A DNA stretch of 7,273 bases. Origin: an uncultured Clostridiaceae bacterium (GTDB taxonomy: Bacteria > Bacillota > Clostridia > Lachnospirales > Lachnospiraceae). Where the stretch lies: contig CAMWMT010000129.1 in assembly GCA_947175375.1 (NCBI GenBank), forward strand, positions 1 to 7,273, given 5' to 3'. A program made the position numbers and the translations under genes. Under the pieces are notes generated by a model that saw only the letters and a program-made list of their open reading frames with translations, was not told where the DNA came from and searched no databases. Shown here in pieces: positions 1 to 6,805 of the stretch. Each line of letters begins with the position of its first letter. Position 1 is the first letter of the stretch.

Positions 1-26
1 CCATTCTTGCACTTCCGACCATCTAA
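1..26 (+). CDS. Possible 3' end of upstream gene (perhaps V-ATPase subunit K), partial
   Basis: Reading from base 3, the frame gives the seven residues ILALPTI and then a TAA stop at 24-26. The peptide is hydrophobic, as expected for the end of the last transmembrane helix of a proteolipid c-ring subunit. In related operons subunit K often lies directly before subunit E. Seven residues cannot identify a family, and another frame (from base 2) stays open until 79, so this is a context-based guess. Confidence 0.25.
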
Positions 27-75
27 TCAGGAAGCCTGTTGATAACGAACAAATTGTAAGAAGGAGAGCTTTAGA

Positions 76-669
76 ATGACCGGATTGGAAAAGATTACGG
101 ACCAGATTCAGGAAGAAGCAAAAGCCTCCGCAGCCAGAAGGCTGGAAGCGGCACAGAAGGAAGCGGATGCGATCCTCGCGGAAGCAAAAGAAGCATGTGC
201 AGCGATGGAAGCCGAGGCAGTAGAGAAAAATGCTGCCATGAAGGTGAACTATGAAGGACGCGTGAAGTCTTCTGCAGAACAGCAGAGAAGGACAGCTCTT
301 CTGCGTGCAAAGCAGGAGATCATCGCGGATGTGGTAGAGGAAGCTTATGTGACTCTGAAGAAAAAGGATACACAGAGCTATTTCCTGACTATGGAGAAGA
401 TATTGAAGACCTATGCACTGGCCGAGGCTGGAGAGATCTATTTCTCCAAAGAAGACCTTGACCGGATGCCGGGTGATTTCGAGAAGAAGATCACTGCGGT
501 GGCAAAGGAGAAGGGCGGAAGCCTGGTTCTGAAAAAAGAGCCGAAAGCGATCGCGGACGGTTTTGTCCTCGTCTACGGTGGCGTGGAAGAGAACTGTACT
601 CTGAAAGCGCTGTTTGATGCGAAGAAAGATGAACTTCAGGACAAAGTGAATGCGATCTTATTTTCATAG
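76..669 (+). CDS. ntpE: V-type ATP synthase subunit E (peripheral stalk)
   Basis: A 197-residue protein of the size usual for V/A-type ATPase subunit E. Residues about 10-60 are almost entirely Ala, Glu, Lys and Arg in a heptad-like pattern (for example EEAKASAARRLEAAQKEADA), the long helix that pairs with subunit G/H to form the peripheral stalk. Residues about 100-197 form the mixed alpha/beta C-terminal domain, which in this family contacts the top of the A3B3 head. The stalk stops the head from turning with the rotor. The ATG at 76 is supported by an AGAAGGAGAG ribosome binding site at about 59-68. It is the first complete gene in the window, 29 nt ahead of ntpC. The partner G/H subunit is not seen here and is expected upstream. 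Confidence 0.93.
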   Translation: MTGLEKITDQIQEEAKASAARRLEAAQKEADAILAEAKEACAAMEAEAVEKNAAMKVNYEGRVKSSAEQQRRTALLRAKQEIIADVVEEAYVTLKKKDTQSYFLTMEKILKTYALAEAGEIYFSKEDLDRMPGDFEKKITAVAKEKGGSLVLKKEPKAIADGFVLVYGGVEENCTLKALFDAKKDELQDKVNAILFS

Positions 670-698
670 AAGCCGGTTCGCCGAAAAGGAGGGTTTTA

Positions 699-1670
699 AT
701 GTCTAAAACACAATATGCCTATGCGGTCGCGCGAATCCGTGCTCTGGAAGTGTCTCTGTTCTCATCCTCAACGATCGAGCAGCTCATTGCCTGCAAGGAT
801 GATGAGGCAGCTCTTCGGTTCCTGCAGGAGCGGGGTTGGGGCGGTGCAGATGTGCCCGACGATGCCGACGCCATCCTGACAAGGGAAAGGGAGAAGATCT
901 GGGAGACCATCGGCGAGATGCATGTGGATATGGACGTGTTCGATGTCCTGTCCTATGCAAGCTGGTTCCATAACCTGAAAGCTGCAGTCAAGGAAGTCTG
1001 CACCGGTAAGAGCGGTGCGAATATCTTTTATGAAGGAACGCCGATTCCCAAAGAGGAGCTGCTGCGCATCATAAAAGAGAAGGACTATCAGGCACTGCCA
1101 CAGAATATGCAGGCGGCAGCGGAGGAAGCGGTGGATGCACTACTCCATTCGGGAGACGGACAGCTCTGCGATGTGATTATCGACCGTGCCACCATGGAAG
1201 CCATCAAGGAAGCAGGCAGGTCAGCCGAGGATGACATCATCCGTGACTATGCGGAGTCCACGGTGGCGGTGGCTAATATCAAGATCGCAGTCAGGTCCGC
1301 AAAGACCGCGAAGACACTGGAATTCATGAAGCGCGCCATGGCGCCCTGTGACACGCTGAACATTGACAGTCTGGCGCATGCGGCATTGGCAGGCATGGAT
1401 TCGATCATCGAATATTTAAACGGGAATGGATATGCGGAGGGCGCGGAAGCGCTGAAGGAATCTCCTTCGGCATTTGAGCGCTGGTGTGACAACCGGATCA
1501 TCCAGACCATCAAACCCCAGAAGTACAATCCGTTTTCCGTTGGACCTCTGGTGGCATATGTAATCGCACGGGAAAACGAGATCAAGACGGTAAGGATCAT
1601 ACTTACCTGTAAGCAGAATGGCTTATCAGATGATTCCATCCGGGAAAGGGTAAGGGAAATGTATGTATAA
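699..1670 (+). CDS. ntpC: V-type ATP synthase subunit C (rotor-to-c-ring coupling subunit)
   Basis: A 323-residue protein of the vATP-synt_AC39 (subunit C / eukaryotic d) family and of typical length. The N-terminus carries the family-like stretch YAYAVARIRALE (residues 6-17). The rest is mostly helical, with short repeats of helix-rich segments, in keeping with the funnel-shaped, three-lobed fold that seats the D/F shaft on the membrane c-ring. A strong AAAAGGAGGG site at 684-693 precedes the ATG at 699. The last 8 nt overlap the start of ntpF, so the two are probably translationally coupled. Identification rests on N-terminal resemblance, length and position between E and F; the subunit is poorly conserved, so context carries much of the weight. 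Confidence 0.9.
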   Translation: MSKTQYAYAVARIRALEVSLFSSSTIEQLIACKDDEAALRFLQERGWGGADVPDDADAILTREREKIWETIGEMHVDMDVFDVLSYASWFHNLKAAVKEVCTGKSGANIFYEGTPIPKEELLRIIKEKDYQALPQNMQAAAEEAVDALLHSGDGQLCDVIIDRATMEAIKEAGRSAEDDIIRDYAESTVAVANIKIAVRSAKTAKTLEFMKRAMAPCDTLNIDSLAHAALAGMDSIIEYLNGNGYAEGAEALKESPSAFERWCDNRIIQTIKPQKYNPFSVGPLVAYVIARENEIKTVRIILTCKQNGLSDDSIRERVREMYV

Positions 1671-1983
1671 GATCGCGGTAATGGGCGCTTATGACAGCAT
1701 CTATGGTTTTGCAGCCCTGGGGCTGGATACATTTCCGGTATCCGACATCCAGGAGGGAGAGAAGCTGCTTCGGAGGATTGCGGAAGGCGACTATGCGGTG
1801 ATTTACATCACCGAGGCGCTGGCAGCGGATCTGAAGCATGAGATCAGCAGATATCAGGAACAGGTGATTCCGGCTATCATCCAGATTCCAGGCGTATCCG
1901 GGAATACGGGAGCAGGCATCACAGGCGTGAAGAAATCCGTCGAGCAGGCGGTTGGGTCTGATATTCTGTTTGGCGGCGATTGA
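1663..1983 (+). CDS. ntpF: V-type ATP synthase subunit F (rotor shaft; called NtpG in Enterococcus hirae)
   Basis: A 106-residue protein matching the size of V/A-ATPase subunit F. It opens with the beta-strand MYKIAVMG and alternates strands and helices, including AVIYITEALA (about 45-54) and PAIIQIPG (about 70-77), the Rossmann-like pattern of this family. Subunit F binds the side of the D coiled coil to form the central shaft and can modulate ATPase activity. The ATG at 1663 lies inside the end of ntpC, 8 nt before that gene's last base, with a GGGTAAGGG purine-rich stretch (1648-1656) as a modest binding site. Naming differs between schemes: general databases call it subunit F, while the E. 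hirae operon calls the equivalent gene ntpG. Confidence 0.92.
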   Translation: MYKIAVMGAYDSIYGFAALGLDTFPVSDIQEGEKLLRRIAEGDYAVIYITEALAADLKHEISRYQEQVIPAIIQIPGVSGNTGAGITGVKKSVEQAVGSDILFGGD

Positions 1984-2020
1984 GCCATATAATTTGAAGA
2001 AAGTGGGTGAATCCATTCAA

Positions 2021-3790
2021 ATGAGTAAAGGCACTATTAAAAAAGTGGCGGGACCTCTGGTCATCGCTACCGGTATGCGTGATGCCAACATGTTTGACGT
2101 GGTACGTGTAAGTAAGCAGCGCCTCATCGGTGAGATCATCGAGATGCATGGGGACGAGGCATCCATACAGGTATACGAGGAGACAGCAGGCCTTGGACCG
2201 GGCGAACCGGTGGAATCCACCGAGATGCCGTTGTCCGTGGAACTTGGACCTGGACTGATCACCAGTATCTATGATGGTATCCAGAGACCGCTGGACGATA
2301 TCATGAAGGTATCCGGCGGCAATAACTTAAAGCGTGGTGTGGAGGTTCCCTCCCTGAAGCGTGACCTGAAGTGGAACTTTGTGCCGACCGCCATCGTGGG
2401 CGATCAGGTAGAGGCAGGAGATATCATCGGTACCGTACAGGAGACCGCAGTCGTTGAGCAGCGGATCATGGTACCTTATGGAATCCAGGGTACGATCAAA
2501 GAGATTAAAGCCGGAGAATTTACGGTAGAAGACGTAGTTGCAGTTGTTACGACTGCAGACGGTGACAAGGATGTAACATTGATGCAGAAGTGGCCGGTGC
2601 GTAAAGGTCGTCCTTATAAGGAGAAACTTCCGCCCAGCATGCCGCTGATCACCGGACAGCGTGTTGTTGATATGTTCTTCCCGATTGCTAAGGGTGGTGT
2701 GGCAGCCGTACCAGGACCGTTCGGAAGCGGCAAGACGGTCATCCAGCATCAGCTTGCAAAATGGGCAGAAGCAGATATCGTGGTCTACATCGGCTGCGGC
2801 GAGCGTGGAAATGAGATGACCGACGTTCTGAACGAGTTCCCGGAACTGAAAGACCCGAAGACTGGTAAGTCTCTGATGGAGCGTACCGTTCTGATTGCAA
2901 ATACATCCGATATGCCGGTGGCAGCCCGTGAGGCATCCATCTATACCGGTATTACGATCGCAGAGTATTTCCGTGACATGGGTTATTCTGTGGCACTGAT
3001 GGCAGACTCCACCTCCCGTTGGGCAGAGGCTCTTCGTGAGATGTCCGGACGTCTGGAGGAGATGCCTGGTGAGGAAGGTTATCCGGCATACCTTGGTTCC
3101 CGTCTGGCACAGTTCTATGAGCGTGCAGGCCATGTGATCAATCTTGGAAAAGCCGGAAGAGAAGGCGCATTGTCCGTTATCGGAGCCGTATCCCCGCCCG
3201 GTGGTGATACTTCCGAGCCAGTATCCCAGGCAACCCTTCGTATCGTTAAGGTATTCTGGGGTTTGGATTCCGCACTTGCATACAAGAGACATTTCCCGGC
3301 TATCAACTGGCTGACCAGCTACTCCCTGTATCTGGATAATATTTCCGGATGGTTTGACAAGAACGTATCCGAAGAGTGGATGGCAGGACGCCAGTCCATG
3401 ATGTCCCTCTTACAGGAAGAGGCAGAGTTAAATGAAATCGTGCAGATGGTAGGTATGGATGCACTTTCCGCACCTGACCGTCTGAAGATGGAAGCAGCCC
3501 GCTCCATCCGTGAGGACTTCCTGCATCAGAACTCCTTCCATGAGGTGGATACCTATACCTCTCTGAAGAAGCAGCTCCTGATGATGAAGCTGGTGCTGGC
3601 TTACTACGATCAGGCTATGGAGGCGCTGAAGAACGGTGCCGGTGTCAAAGGCCTCATCGATCTTGCAGTCCGTGAGCAGATCGGACGTTATAAATATGTG
3701 ACAGAAGAGAGCCTGGATGAAGAGTATGACAAGATCATGAAAGAACTCGCATCCCAGATCAAAGACGCATGCGGAAAGGAGGACTTCTAA
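2021..3790 (+). CDS. ntpA: V-type ATP synthase catalytic subunit A
   Basis: A 589-residue catalytic subunit that binds and hydrolyses (or makes) ATP in the A3B3 head. The N-terminal beta-barrel (about 1-75) is followed by the bulge domain specific to V-type A subunits (about 110-195), the nucleotide-binding domain and a helical C-terminal domain. The Walker A loop GPFGSGKT is at residues 232-239 (K238, T239), the catalytic glutamate is E261 in GERGNE, and the Walker B region VALMADSTSRW has D329 and R333. SPPGGD follows. K238 and E261 match the numbering known for E. hirae NtpA. The same frame is open back to an ATG at 1952, but that would overlap ntpF; the ATG at 2021 has a GTGGGTGA site (about 2003-2010) and starts with the family-like MSKGTIKKVAGPLV. 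The gap from ntpF is 37 nt. Confidence 0.98.
   Translation: MSKGTIKKVAGPLVIATGMRDANMFDVVRVSKQRLIGEIIEMHGDEASIQVYEETAGLGPGEPVESTEMPLSVELGPGLITSIYDGIQRPLDDIMKVSGGNNLKRGVEVPSLKRDLKWNFVPTAIVGDQVEAGDIIGTVQETAVVEQRIMVPYGIQGTIKEIKAGEFTVEDVVAVVTTADGDKDVTLMQKWPVRKGRPYKEKLPPSMPLITGQRVVDMFFPIAKGGVAAVPGPFGSGKTVIQHQLAKWAEADIVVYIGCGERGNEMTDVLNEFPELKDPKTGKSLMERTVLIANTSDMPVAAREASIYTGITIAEYFRDMGYSVALMADSTSRWAEALREMSGRLEEMPGEEGYPAYLGSRLAQFYERAGHVINLGKAGREGALSVIGAVSPPGGDTSEPVSQATLRIVKVFWGLDSALAYKRHFPAINWLTSYSLYLDNISGWFDKNVSEEWMAGRQSMMSLLQEEAELNEIVQMVGMDALSAPDRLKMEAARSIREDFLHQNSFHEVDTYTSLKKQLLMMKLVLAYYDQAMEALKNGAGVKGLIDLAVREQIGRYKYVTEESLDEEYDKIMKELASQIKDACGKEDF
3775..3782 (+). promoter_or_regulatory. Ribosome binding site of ntpB, inside the end of ntpA
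   Basis: The sequence AAAGGAGG lies within the last codons of ntpA, 8 nt before the ntpB ATG at 3791. The ntpA TAA (3788-3790) directly abuts that ATG, so ribosomes finishing A can re-initiate on B. This arrangement favours the equal A and B output needed for the A3B3 hexamer. Confidence 0.8.
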
Positions 3791-5164
3791 ATGCCAAAAG
3801 AGTATAGAACCATACAGGAAGTAGCCGGACCGCTGATGCTGGTGCAGGGCGTAGAAGGCGTTACCTATGACGAGCTGGGCGAGATCGAGCTTGCCAACGG
3901 TGAGATCCGCCGGTGCAAGGTACTGGAGATTAACGGAAGCGACGCCATGGTACAGCTCTATGAGAGCTCCACCGGTATCAACCTCTCTAACAGTAAAGTA
4001 CGTTTCCTCGGAAGAGGCGTGGAATTGGGCGCATCCGAAGATATGCTCGGGCGTGTCTTCGATGGTATGGGACGTCCCATTGACGGCGGTCCTGAGATCC
4101 TTCCGGACAAGAGAATGGATATCAACGGCCTGCCCATGAACCCGGCAGCAAGAAGCTACCCGAACGAGTTTATCCAGACTGGTGTATCCGCTATCGACGG
4201 ACTGAACACCCTGGTACGTGGACAGAAGCTCCCGATCTTCTCCATGTCCGGTCTGCCCCATGCACAGCTGGCAGCGCAGATTGCAAGACAGGCAAAGGTC
4301 CGCGGAAAAGACGAGCGTTTCGCCGTTGTGTTCGCGGCTATGGGTATCACCTTCGAGGAATCCAACTTCTTCGTAGAGAGCTTTAAAGAGACCGGTGCGA
4401 TTGACCGTACCGTCCTCTTCGTCAATCTGGCAAATGACCCGGCGGTTGAGCGTATCGCGACTCCGCGTATGGCGCTGACTGCTGCTGAGTATTTGGCATT
4501 TGAAAAAGACATGCACGTGCTGGTTATCCTGACAGATATCACCAACTACGCAGACGCGCTTCGTGAGATCTCCGCAGCTCGTAAAGAGGTTCCGGGACGC
4601 CGTGGCTATCCTGGATACATGTATACCGACCTGGCTCAGTTATATGAGCGTGCAGGACGTCAGAAAGGAAAAGAAGGTTCCATCACCATGCTTCCGATTC
4701 TGACCATGCCTGAGGATGACAAGACTCATCCGATCCCTGACCTGACTGGTTACATCACCGAGGGACAGGTAATCTTAAGCCGTGAGCTTTACAGAAAGGG
4801 TGTCAATCCGCCTATCGATGTACTGCCATCCCTGTCCCGTCTGAAGGATAAGGGTATCGGCGAGGGCAAGACCCGTGGCGACCACTCCAACACACTGAAC
4901 CAGCTGTTTGCAGCTTACGCACGTGGAAAAGACGCAAAAGAGCTGATGACGATCCTTGGTGAGGCAGCGCTCTCCGACATGGATCTGATCTATGCAAAAT
5001 TTGCGGATGAGTTCGAGAAAGAGTATGTATCCCAGGGCTTCCAGGCAGACCGTGACATAGAAGAGACGCTGAACATCGGCTGGAAGCTGCTGTCCATCCT
5101 TCCGAGGTCCGAGCTGAAACGTATCGATGATAAATATCTGGATCTGTATTACGGAAAACAGTAA
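3791..5164 (+). CDS. ntpB: V-type ATP synthase non-catalytic subunit B
   Basis: A 457-residue subunit that alternates with A in the A3B3 head and completes the active sites at the interface. It has no Walker A loop; in its place is SMSGLPHAQLAAQIARQA from residue 151, typical of V-type B. The former Walker B region reads LVILTDITNYADALREIS, with D249. PSLSRL carries R350, the arginine finger reaching into the neighbouring A subunit, at the same number as in E. hirae NtpB. Other family blocks include GRVFDGMGRPIDGGP, YPGYMYTDLAQLYERAG and IPDLTGYITEGQ. The start at 3791 directly follows the ntpA stop. Downstream lies not ntpD itself but a 199-nt gap filled mostly by two hairpin repeats. Confidence 0.98.
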   Translation: MPKEYRTIQEVAGPLMLVQGVEGVTYDELGEIELANGEIRRCKVLEINGSDAMVQLYESSTGINLSNSKVRFLGRGVELGASEDMLGRVFDGMGRPIDGGPEILPDKRMDINGLPMNPAARSYPNEFIQTGVSAIDGLNTLVRGQKLPIFSMSGLPHAQLAAQIARQAKVRGKDERFAVVFAAMGITFEESNFFVESFKETGAIDRTVLFVNLANDPAVERIATPRMALTAAEYLAFEKDMHVLVILTDITNYADALREISAARKEVPGRRGYPGYMYTDLAQLYERAGRQKGKEGSITMLPILTMPEDDKTHPIPDLTGYITEGQVILSRELYRKGVNPPIDVLPSLSRLKDKGIGEGKTRGDHSNTLNQLFAAYARGKDAKELMTILGEAALSDMDLIYAKFADEFEKEYVSQGFQADRDIEETLNIGWKLLSILPRSELKRIDDKYLDLYYGKQ

Positions 5165-5255
5165 ACAGCAGCAGCCCGTACAGTGCGCGGGACAGTCTGT
5201 CCTTTAGACTGTCCCGGAGACACAGGCACTGGGAGGGCTGCACGGAACTTAAATA
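5165..5255 (+). repeat. 91-bp tandem palindromic repeat, copy 1 (extended hairpin)
   Basis: The unit begins on the last base after the ntpB stop and recurs 95 bp later with 83 of 91 bases identical. It folds as three stacked stems: GCAGCCC 5171-5177 with GGGCTGC 5235-5241; CAGTGC 5181-5186 with GCACTG 5226-5231; and a perfect 11-bp stem 5188-5198 with 5206-5216, closed by a 7-nt loop (5199-5205). Symmetric 3x3 internal bases (GTA against GGA) separate the outer stems. No run of T follows, so it is not a standard intrinsic terminator. I see no reading frame in it. A mobile palindromic element (REP/MITE-like) or a structured part of the operon mRNA are both possible; I do not recognise a named family. 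Confidence 0.9.
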
Positions 5256-5259
5256 ATAG

Positions 5260-5350
5260 ACAGCAGCAGCCCGTACAGTGCGCAGGGCAGTCTGCTCTTT
5301 AGACTGCCCTGGAGACACAGGCACTGGGAGGGCTGCGCGGAACTCAAATA
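5260..5350 (+). repeat. 91-bp tandem palindromic repeat, copy 2 (extended hairpin)
   Basis: The second copy, separated from the first by the 4 bases ATAG, has the same three stems: 5266-5272 with 5330-5336; 5276-5281 with 5321-5326; and 5283-5293 with 5301-5311 around the loop 5294-5300. Relative to copy 1, the G-C pair 5189/5215 becomes A-T (5284/5310) and the A-T pair 5192/5212 becomes G-C (5287/5307). The other four changes lie in the loop (5295, 5296) or the 3' tail (5337, 5345). The copy ends immediately before the ntpD ribosome binding site, so it sits in the translation-initiation neighbourhood of that gene. Confidence 0.9.
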
Positions 5351-5357
5351 GGAGGTG
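5350..5357 (+). promoter_or_regulatory. Ribosome binding site of ntpD (fixes a GTG start)
   Basis: AGGAGGTG is a near-perfect complement of the 16S rRNA 3' end and lies 6 nt before the GTG at 5364. It begins at the last base of repeat copy 2. Its strength supports the rare start codon, as does the conserved NPTRMEL block starting six residues further on. Confidence 0.8.
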
Positions 5358-5363
5358 GGCTAA

Positions 5364-6038
5364 GTGGCAGCTACGCAGGTGAACCCAACCCGTATGGAGC
5401 TGACCCGCCAGAAGAAGAAGCTGGCGACGGCCAGAAAAGGCCACAAGCTCCTGAAGGATAAACGTGATGAGCTCATGCGGCAGTTCCTGGATCTTGTCCG
5501 GGAGAATATGGCGCTCCGTCAGAAGGTAGAGGCAGGCATTCAGGCGGCGAACAAGAATTTTGTCGTTGCCAAAGCAGGTATGTCCGAAGAGACATTGCAC
5601 ACCGCCCTGATGGCGCCGAAGCAGGAGGTCTATCTGGAGACTGATAAGAAGAATGTCATGAGCGTGGATATCCCGGTCTTTGAATACAAGACCAGGACGG
5701 CAGATGAGAATGACATCTATTCTTATGGTTTTGCATTTACTTCCAGCGATCTGGACGACGCGGTCAAGTCCCTGGCAGATGTTCTGCCTGAGATGCTCCG
5801 TTTGGCAGAGGCTGAGAAGGCATGCCAGCTCATGGCTGCAGAGATTGAGAAGACTCGTCGGCGTGTAAACGCTCTGGAGCATGTCATCATCCCGCAGGCA
5901 CAGGCAAATATCAAATATATCACGATGAAGCTGGATGAGAATGAGAGATCCACGCAGATTCGTCTGATGAAAGTCAAAGATATGATGCTCGAAGAGACGC
6001 ATCATTACAAAGAAAAACAGGCGGCGAAGGCGCAGTAA
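5364..6038 (+). CDS. ntpD: V-type ATP synthase subunit D (central rotor shaft)
   Basis: A 224-residue protein, the central rotor axle that turns inside A3B3 and, with F and C, passes torque to the membrane ring. The N-terminal helix has the family signature VNPTRMEL (residues 6-13) and GHKLLKDKRDELMRQF (26-41), and the C-terminal helix (about 160-224) is again long and charged; the two pair as an antiparallel coiled coil in known structures. The start is GTG at 5364, with a strong binding site in front. It is the last gene of the operon in this window: a terminator follows within about 30 nt, and no ntpH- or ntpJ-like gene comes after it. One D is needed for every three A and B. Confidence 0.97.
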   Translation: MAATQVNPTRMELTRQKKKLATARKGHKLLKDKRDELMRQFLDLVRENMALRQKVEAGIQAANKNFVVAKAGMSEETLHTALMAPKQEVYLETDKKNVMSVDIPVFEYKTRTADENDIYSYGFAFTSSDLDDAVKSLADVLPEMLRLAEAEKACQLMAAEIEKTRRRVNALEHVIIPQAQANIKYITMKLDENERSTQIRLMKVKDMMLEETHHYKEKQAAKAQ

Positions 6039-6064
6039 ACAGGATTAGAAATCGTTGTACTGTA

Positions 6065-6098
6065 ATAAAAAGGAGGAACCACGGTTCCTCCTTTTTAT
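6065..6098 (+). terminator. Intrinsic terminator of the ntp operon
   Basis: A perfect inverted repeat: 6065-6079 pairs with 6084-6098 (15 bp), with a four-base CACG apex at 6080-6083. The core is GGAGGAAC against GTTCCTCC, flanked by five A on the left and five T on the right. The T-run makes it a terminator for ntpD transcripts, and the A-run would let it act on the opposite strand too. It lies about 27 nt after the ntpD stop. Confidence 0.93.
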
Positions 6099-6127
6099 AA
6101 AAACTGTTTTCACCGCATAAATGATTG

Positions 6128-6157
6128 TTGAACAGGGTATCGGTCAAGTGATAGAAT
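6128..6157 (+). promoter_or_regulatory. Candidate sigma-70-type promoter for the Uma2-family gene
   Basis: TTGAAC (6128-6133) and TAGAAT (6152-6157) are separated by 18 bases and resemble the -35 and -10 consensus, the -10 box differing at one position. They lie between the operon terminator and the Uma2-family gene, about 47 nt before its ATG, where a promoter is needed. This is a pattern match only; a TATAAA at 6163-6168 is an alternative -10. Confidence 0.45.
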
Positions 6158-6192
6158 GAAATTATAAATGACGGTGTATGATAATTCGGAAG

Positions 6193-6197
6193 AGGAG
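6193..6197 (+). promoter_or_regulatory. Ribosome binding site deciding the Uma2 start
   Basis: AGGAG lies 7 nt before the ATG at 6205. The upstream in-frame ATG at 6178 has no such site, since AGGAG would lie inside its coding sequence, so 6205 is the better start. Confidence 0.75.
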
Positions 6198-6204
6198 TGG
6201 TATT

Positions 6205-6765
6205 ATGGCATCTGCATTAGCACAGGAAAAAATCTATACGATTGAAGATATCTATAATCTACCTGAGGGGAGAAGAGCGGAGTTGATAGATGGACAGATA
6301 TATTATATGGCGCCACCTACTACCAGACATCAGAGAATACTGTCTTTTCTACATTTGGAAATAGGAGATTACATTCGGGCAAAGAAAGGTTCCTGCGAGA
6401 TATTTCCTACTCCATTTGCCGTTTTTCTGTCTGCTGATGATTCCAAATACCTGGAACCGGACCTTTCAGTGGTATGTGATAAAGATAAAATAAATATCCA
6501 TGGATGTAATGGGGCTCCGGACTGGATTTTGGAGATTGTATCACCGGGAAGCAGGCGAATGGATTATTTCACAAAACTTTTTGAATATCGCACAGCCGGC
6601 GTACGTGAATACTGGATCGTAGATCCTGACAGAAACCGTATTATGGTATATGATTTTGAATCGGAAGATACCAGAGAGTATACTTTTTTCGACTCTGTGA
6701 AAGTCTGTATTTATGATGATCTGTATATTAACTTTTCAGATATTGCAGAACTGCTCGATATATAA
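6205..6765 (+). CDS. Uma2 family (DUF820) PD-(D/E)XK nuclease-fold protein
   Basis: A 186-residue protein with the Uma2/DUF820 layout. An N-terminal YTIEDIYNLPEGRRAELIDG is followed by the core LEPDLSVV (E84, D86), then DWILEIVSPGSRRMD (E110, S113, P114), K124, and AGVREYWIVDP (131-141). D86, E110 and K124 are the likely PD-(D/E)XK metal-binding and catalytic residues. Members are predicted endonucleases; their cellular role is largely unknown and they often occur in many copies in cyanobacteria. Here the gene stands alone after the operon terminator, with its own promoter and binding site, and its codons are more A/T-ending than those of the ntp genes, which may reflect separate acquisition. 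A 12-15 bp hairpin follows the stop. No partner antitoxin or methylase is visible. Confidence 0.88.
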   Translation: MASALAQEKIYTIEDIYNLPEGRRAELIDGQIYYMAPPTTRHQRILSFLHLEIGDYIRAKKGSCEIFPTPFAVFLSADDSKYLEPDLSVVCDKDKINIHGCNGAPDWILEIVSPGSRRMDYFTKLFEYRTAGVREYWIVDPDRNRIMVYDFESEDTREYTFFDSVKVCIYDDLYINFSDIAELLDI

Positions 6766-6771
6766 AATATT

Positions 6772-6805
6772 GTTGGGAAATACAGTCTGAACTGTATTTC
6801 CCGAC
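6772..6805 (+). terminator. Hairpin after the Uma2 gene, possible terminator without a T-run
   Basis: GGGAAATACAGT (6775-6786) pairs perfectly with ACTGTATTTCCC (6791-6802) around the loop CTGA, and 6772-6774 can extend it to 6803-6805 with one G-T wobble. It starts 7 nt after the stop codon, where a terminator is expected. The bases after it lack a clear T-run, so termination would be weak or it may act only as a 3' end stabiliser. Confidence 0.6.

Noticed and set aside
1952..2020. N-terminal extension of ntpA from an upstream ATG
   Set aside because: It overlaps ntpF by 32 nt, adds 23 residues unlike the family, and the ATG at 2021 has a binding site and the conserved MSKGTIKKVAGPLV start.
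2327..3292. Long open frame on the minus strand (321 codons) inside ntpA
   Set aside because: It is the antisense of a highly conserved catalytic gene, rich in Cys, His and Arg with no family resemblance; its openness follows from codon bias of ntpA. The same holds for the long minus frames over ntpB and ntpD (3428-4516, 4812-6005).
5189..5215. Inner hairpin of repeat copy 1 as an intrinsic terminator
   Set aside because: No T-run follows the stem in either copy, and ntpD downstream needs read-through from the operon because no promoter is evident in front of it.
5165..5350. CRISPR array
   Set aside because: Only two units, 91 bp each, separated by 4 bases; there is no short-repeat and spacer pattern and no cas gene.
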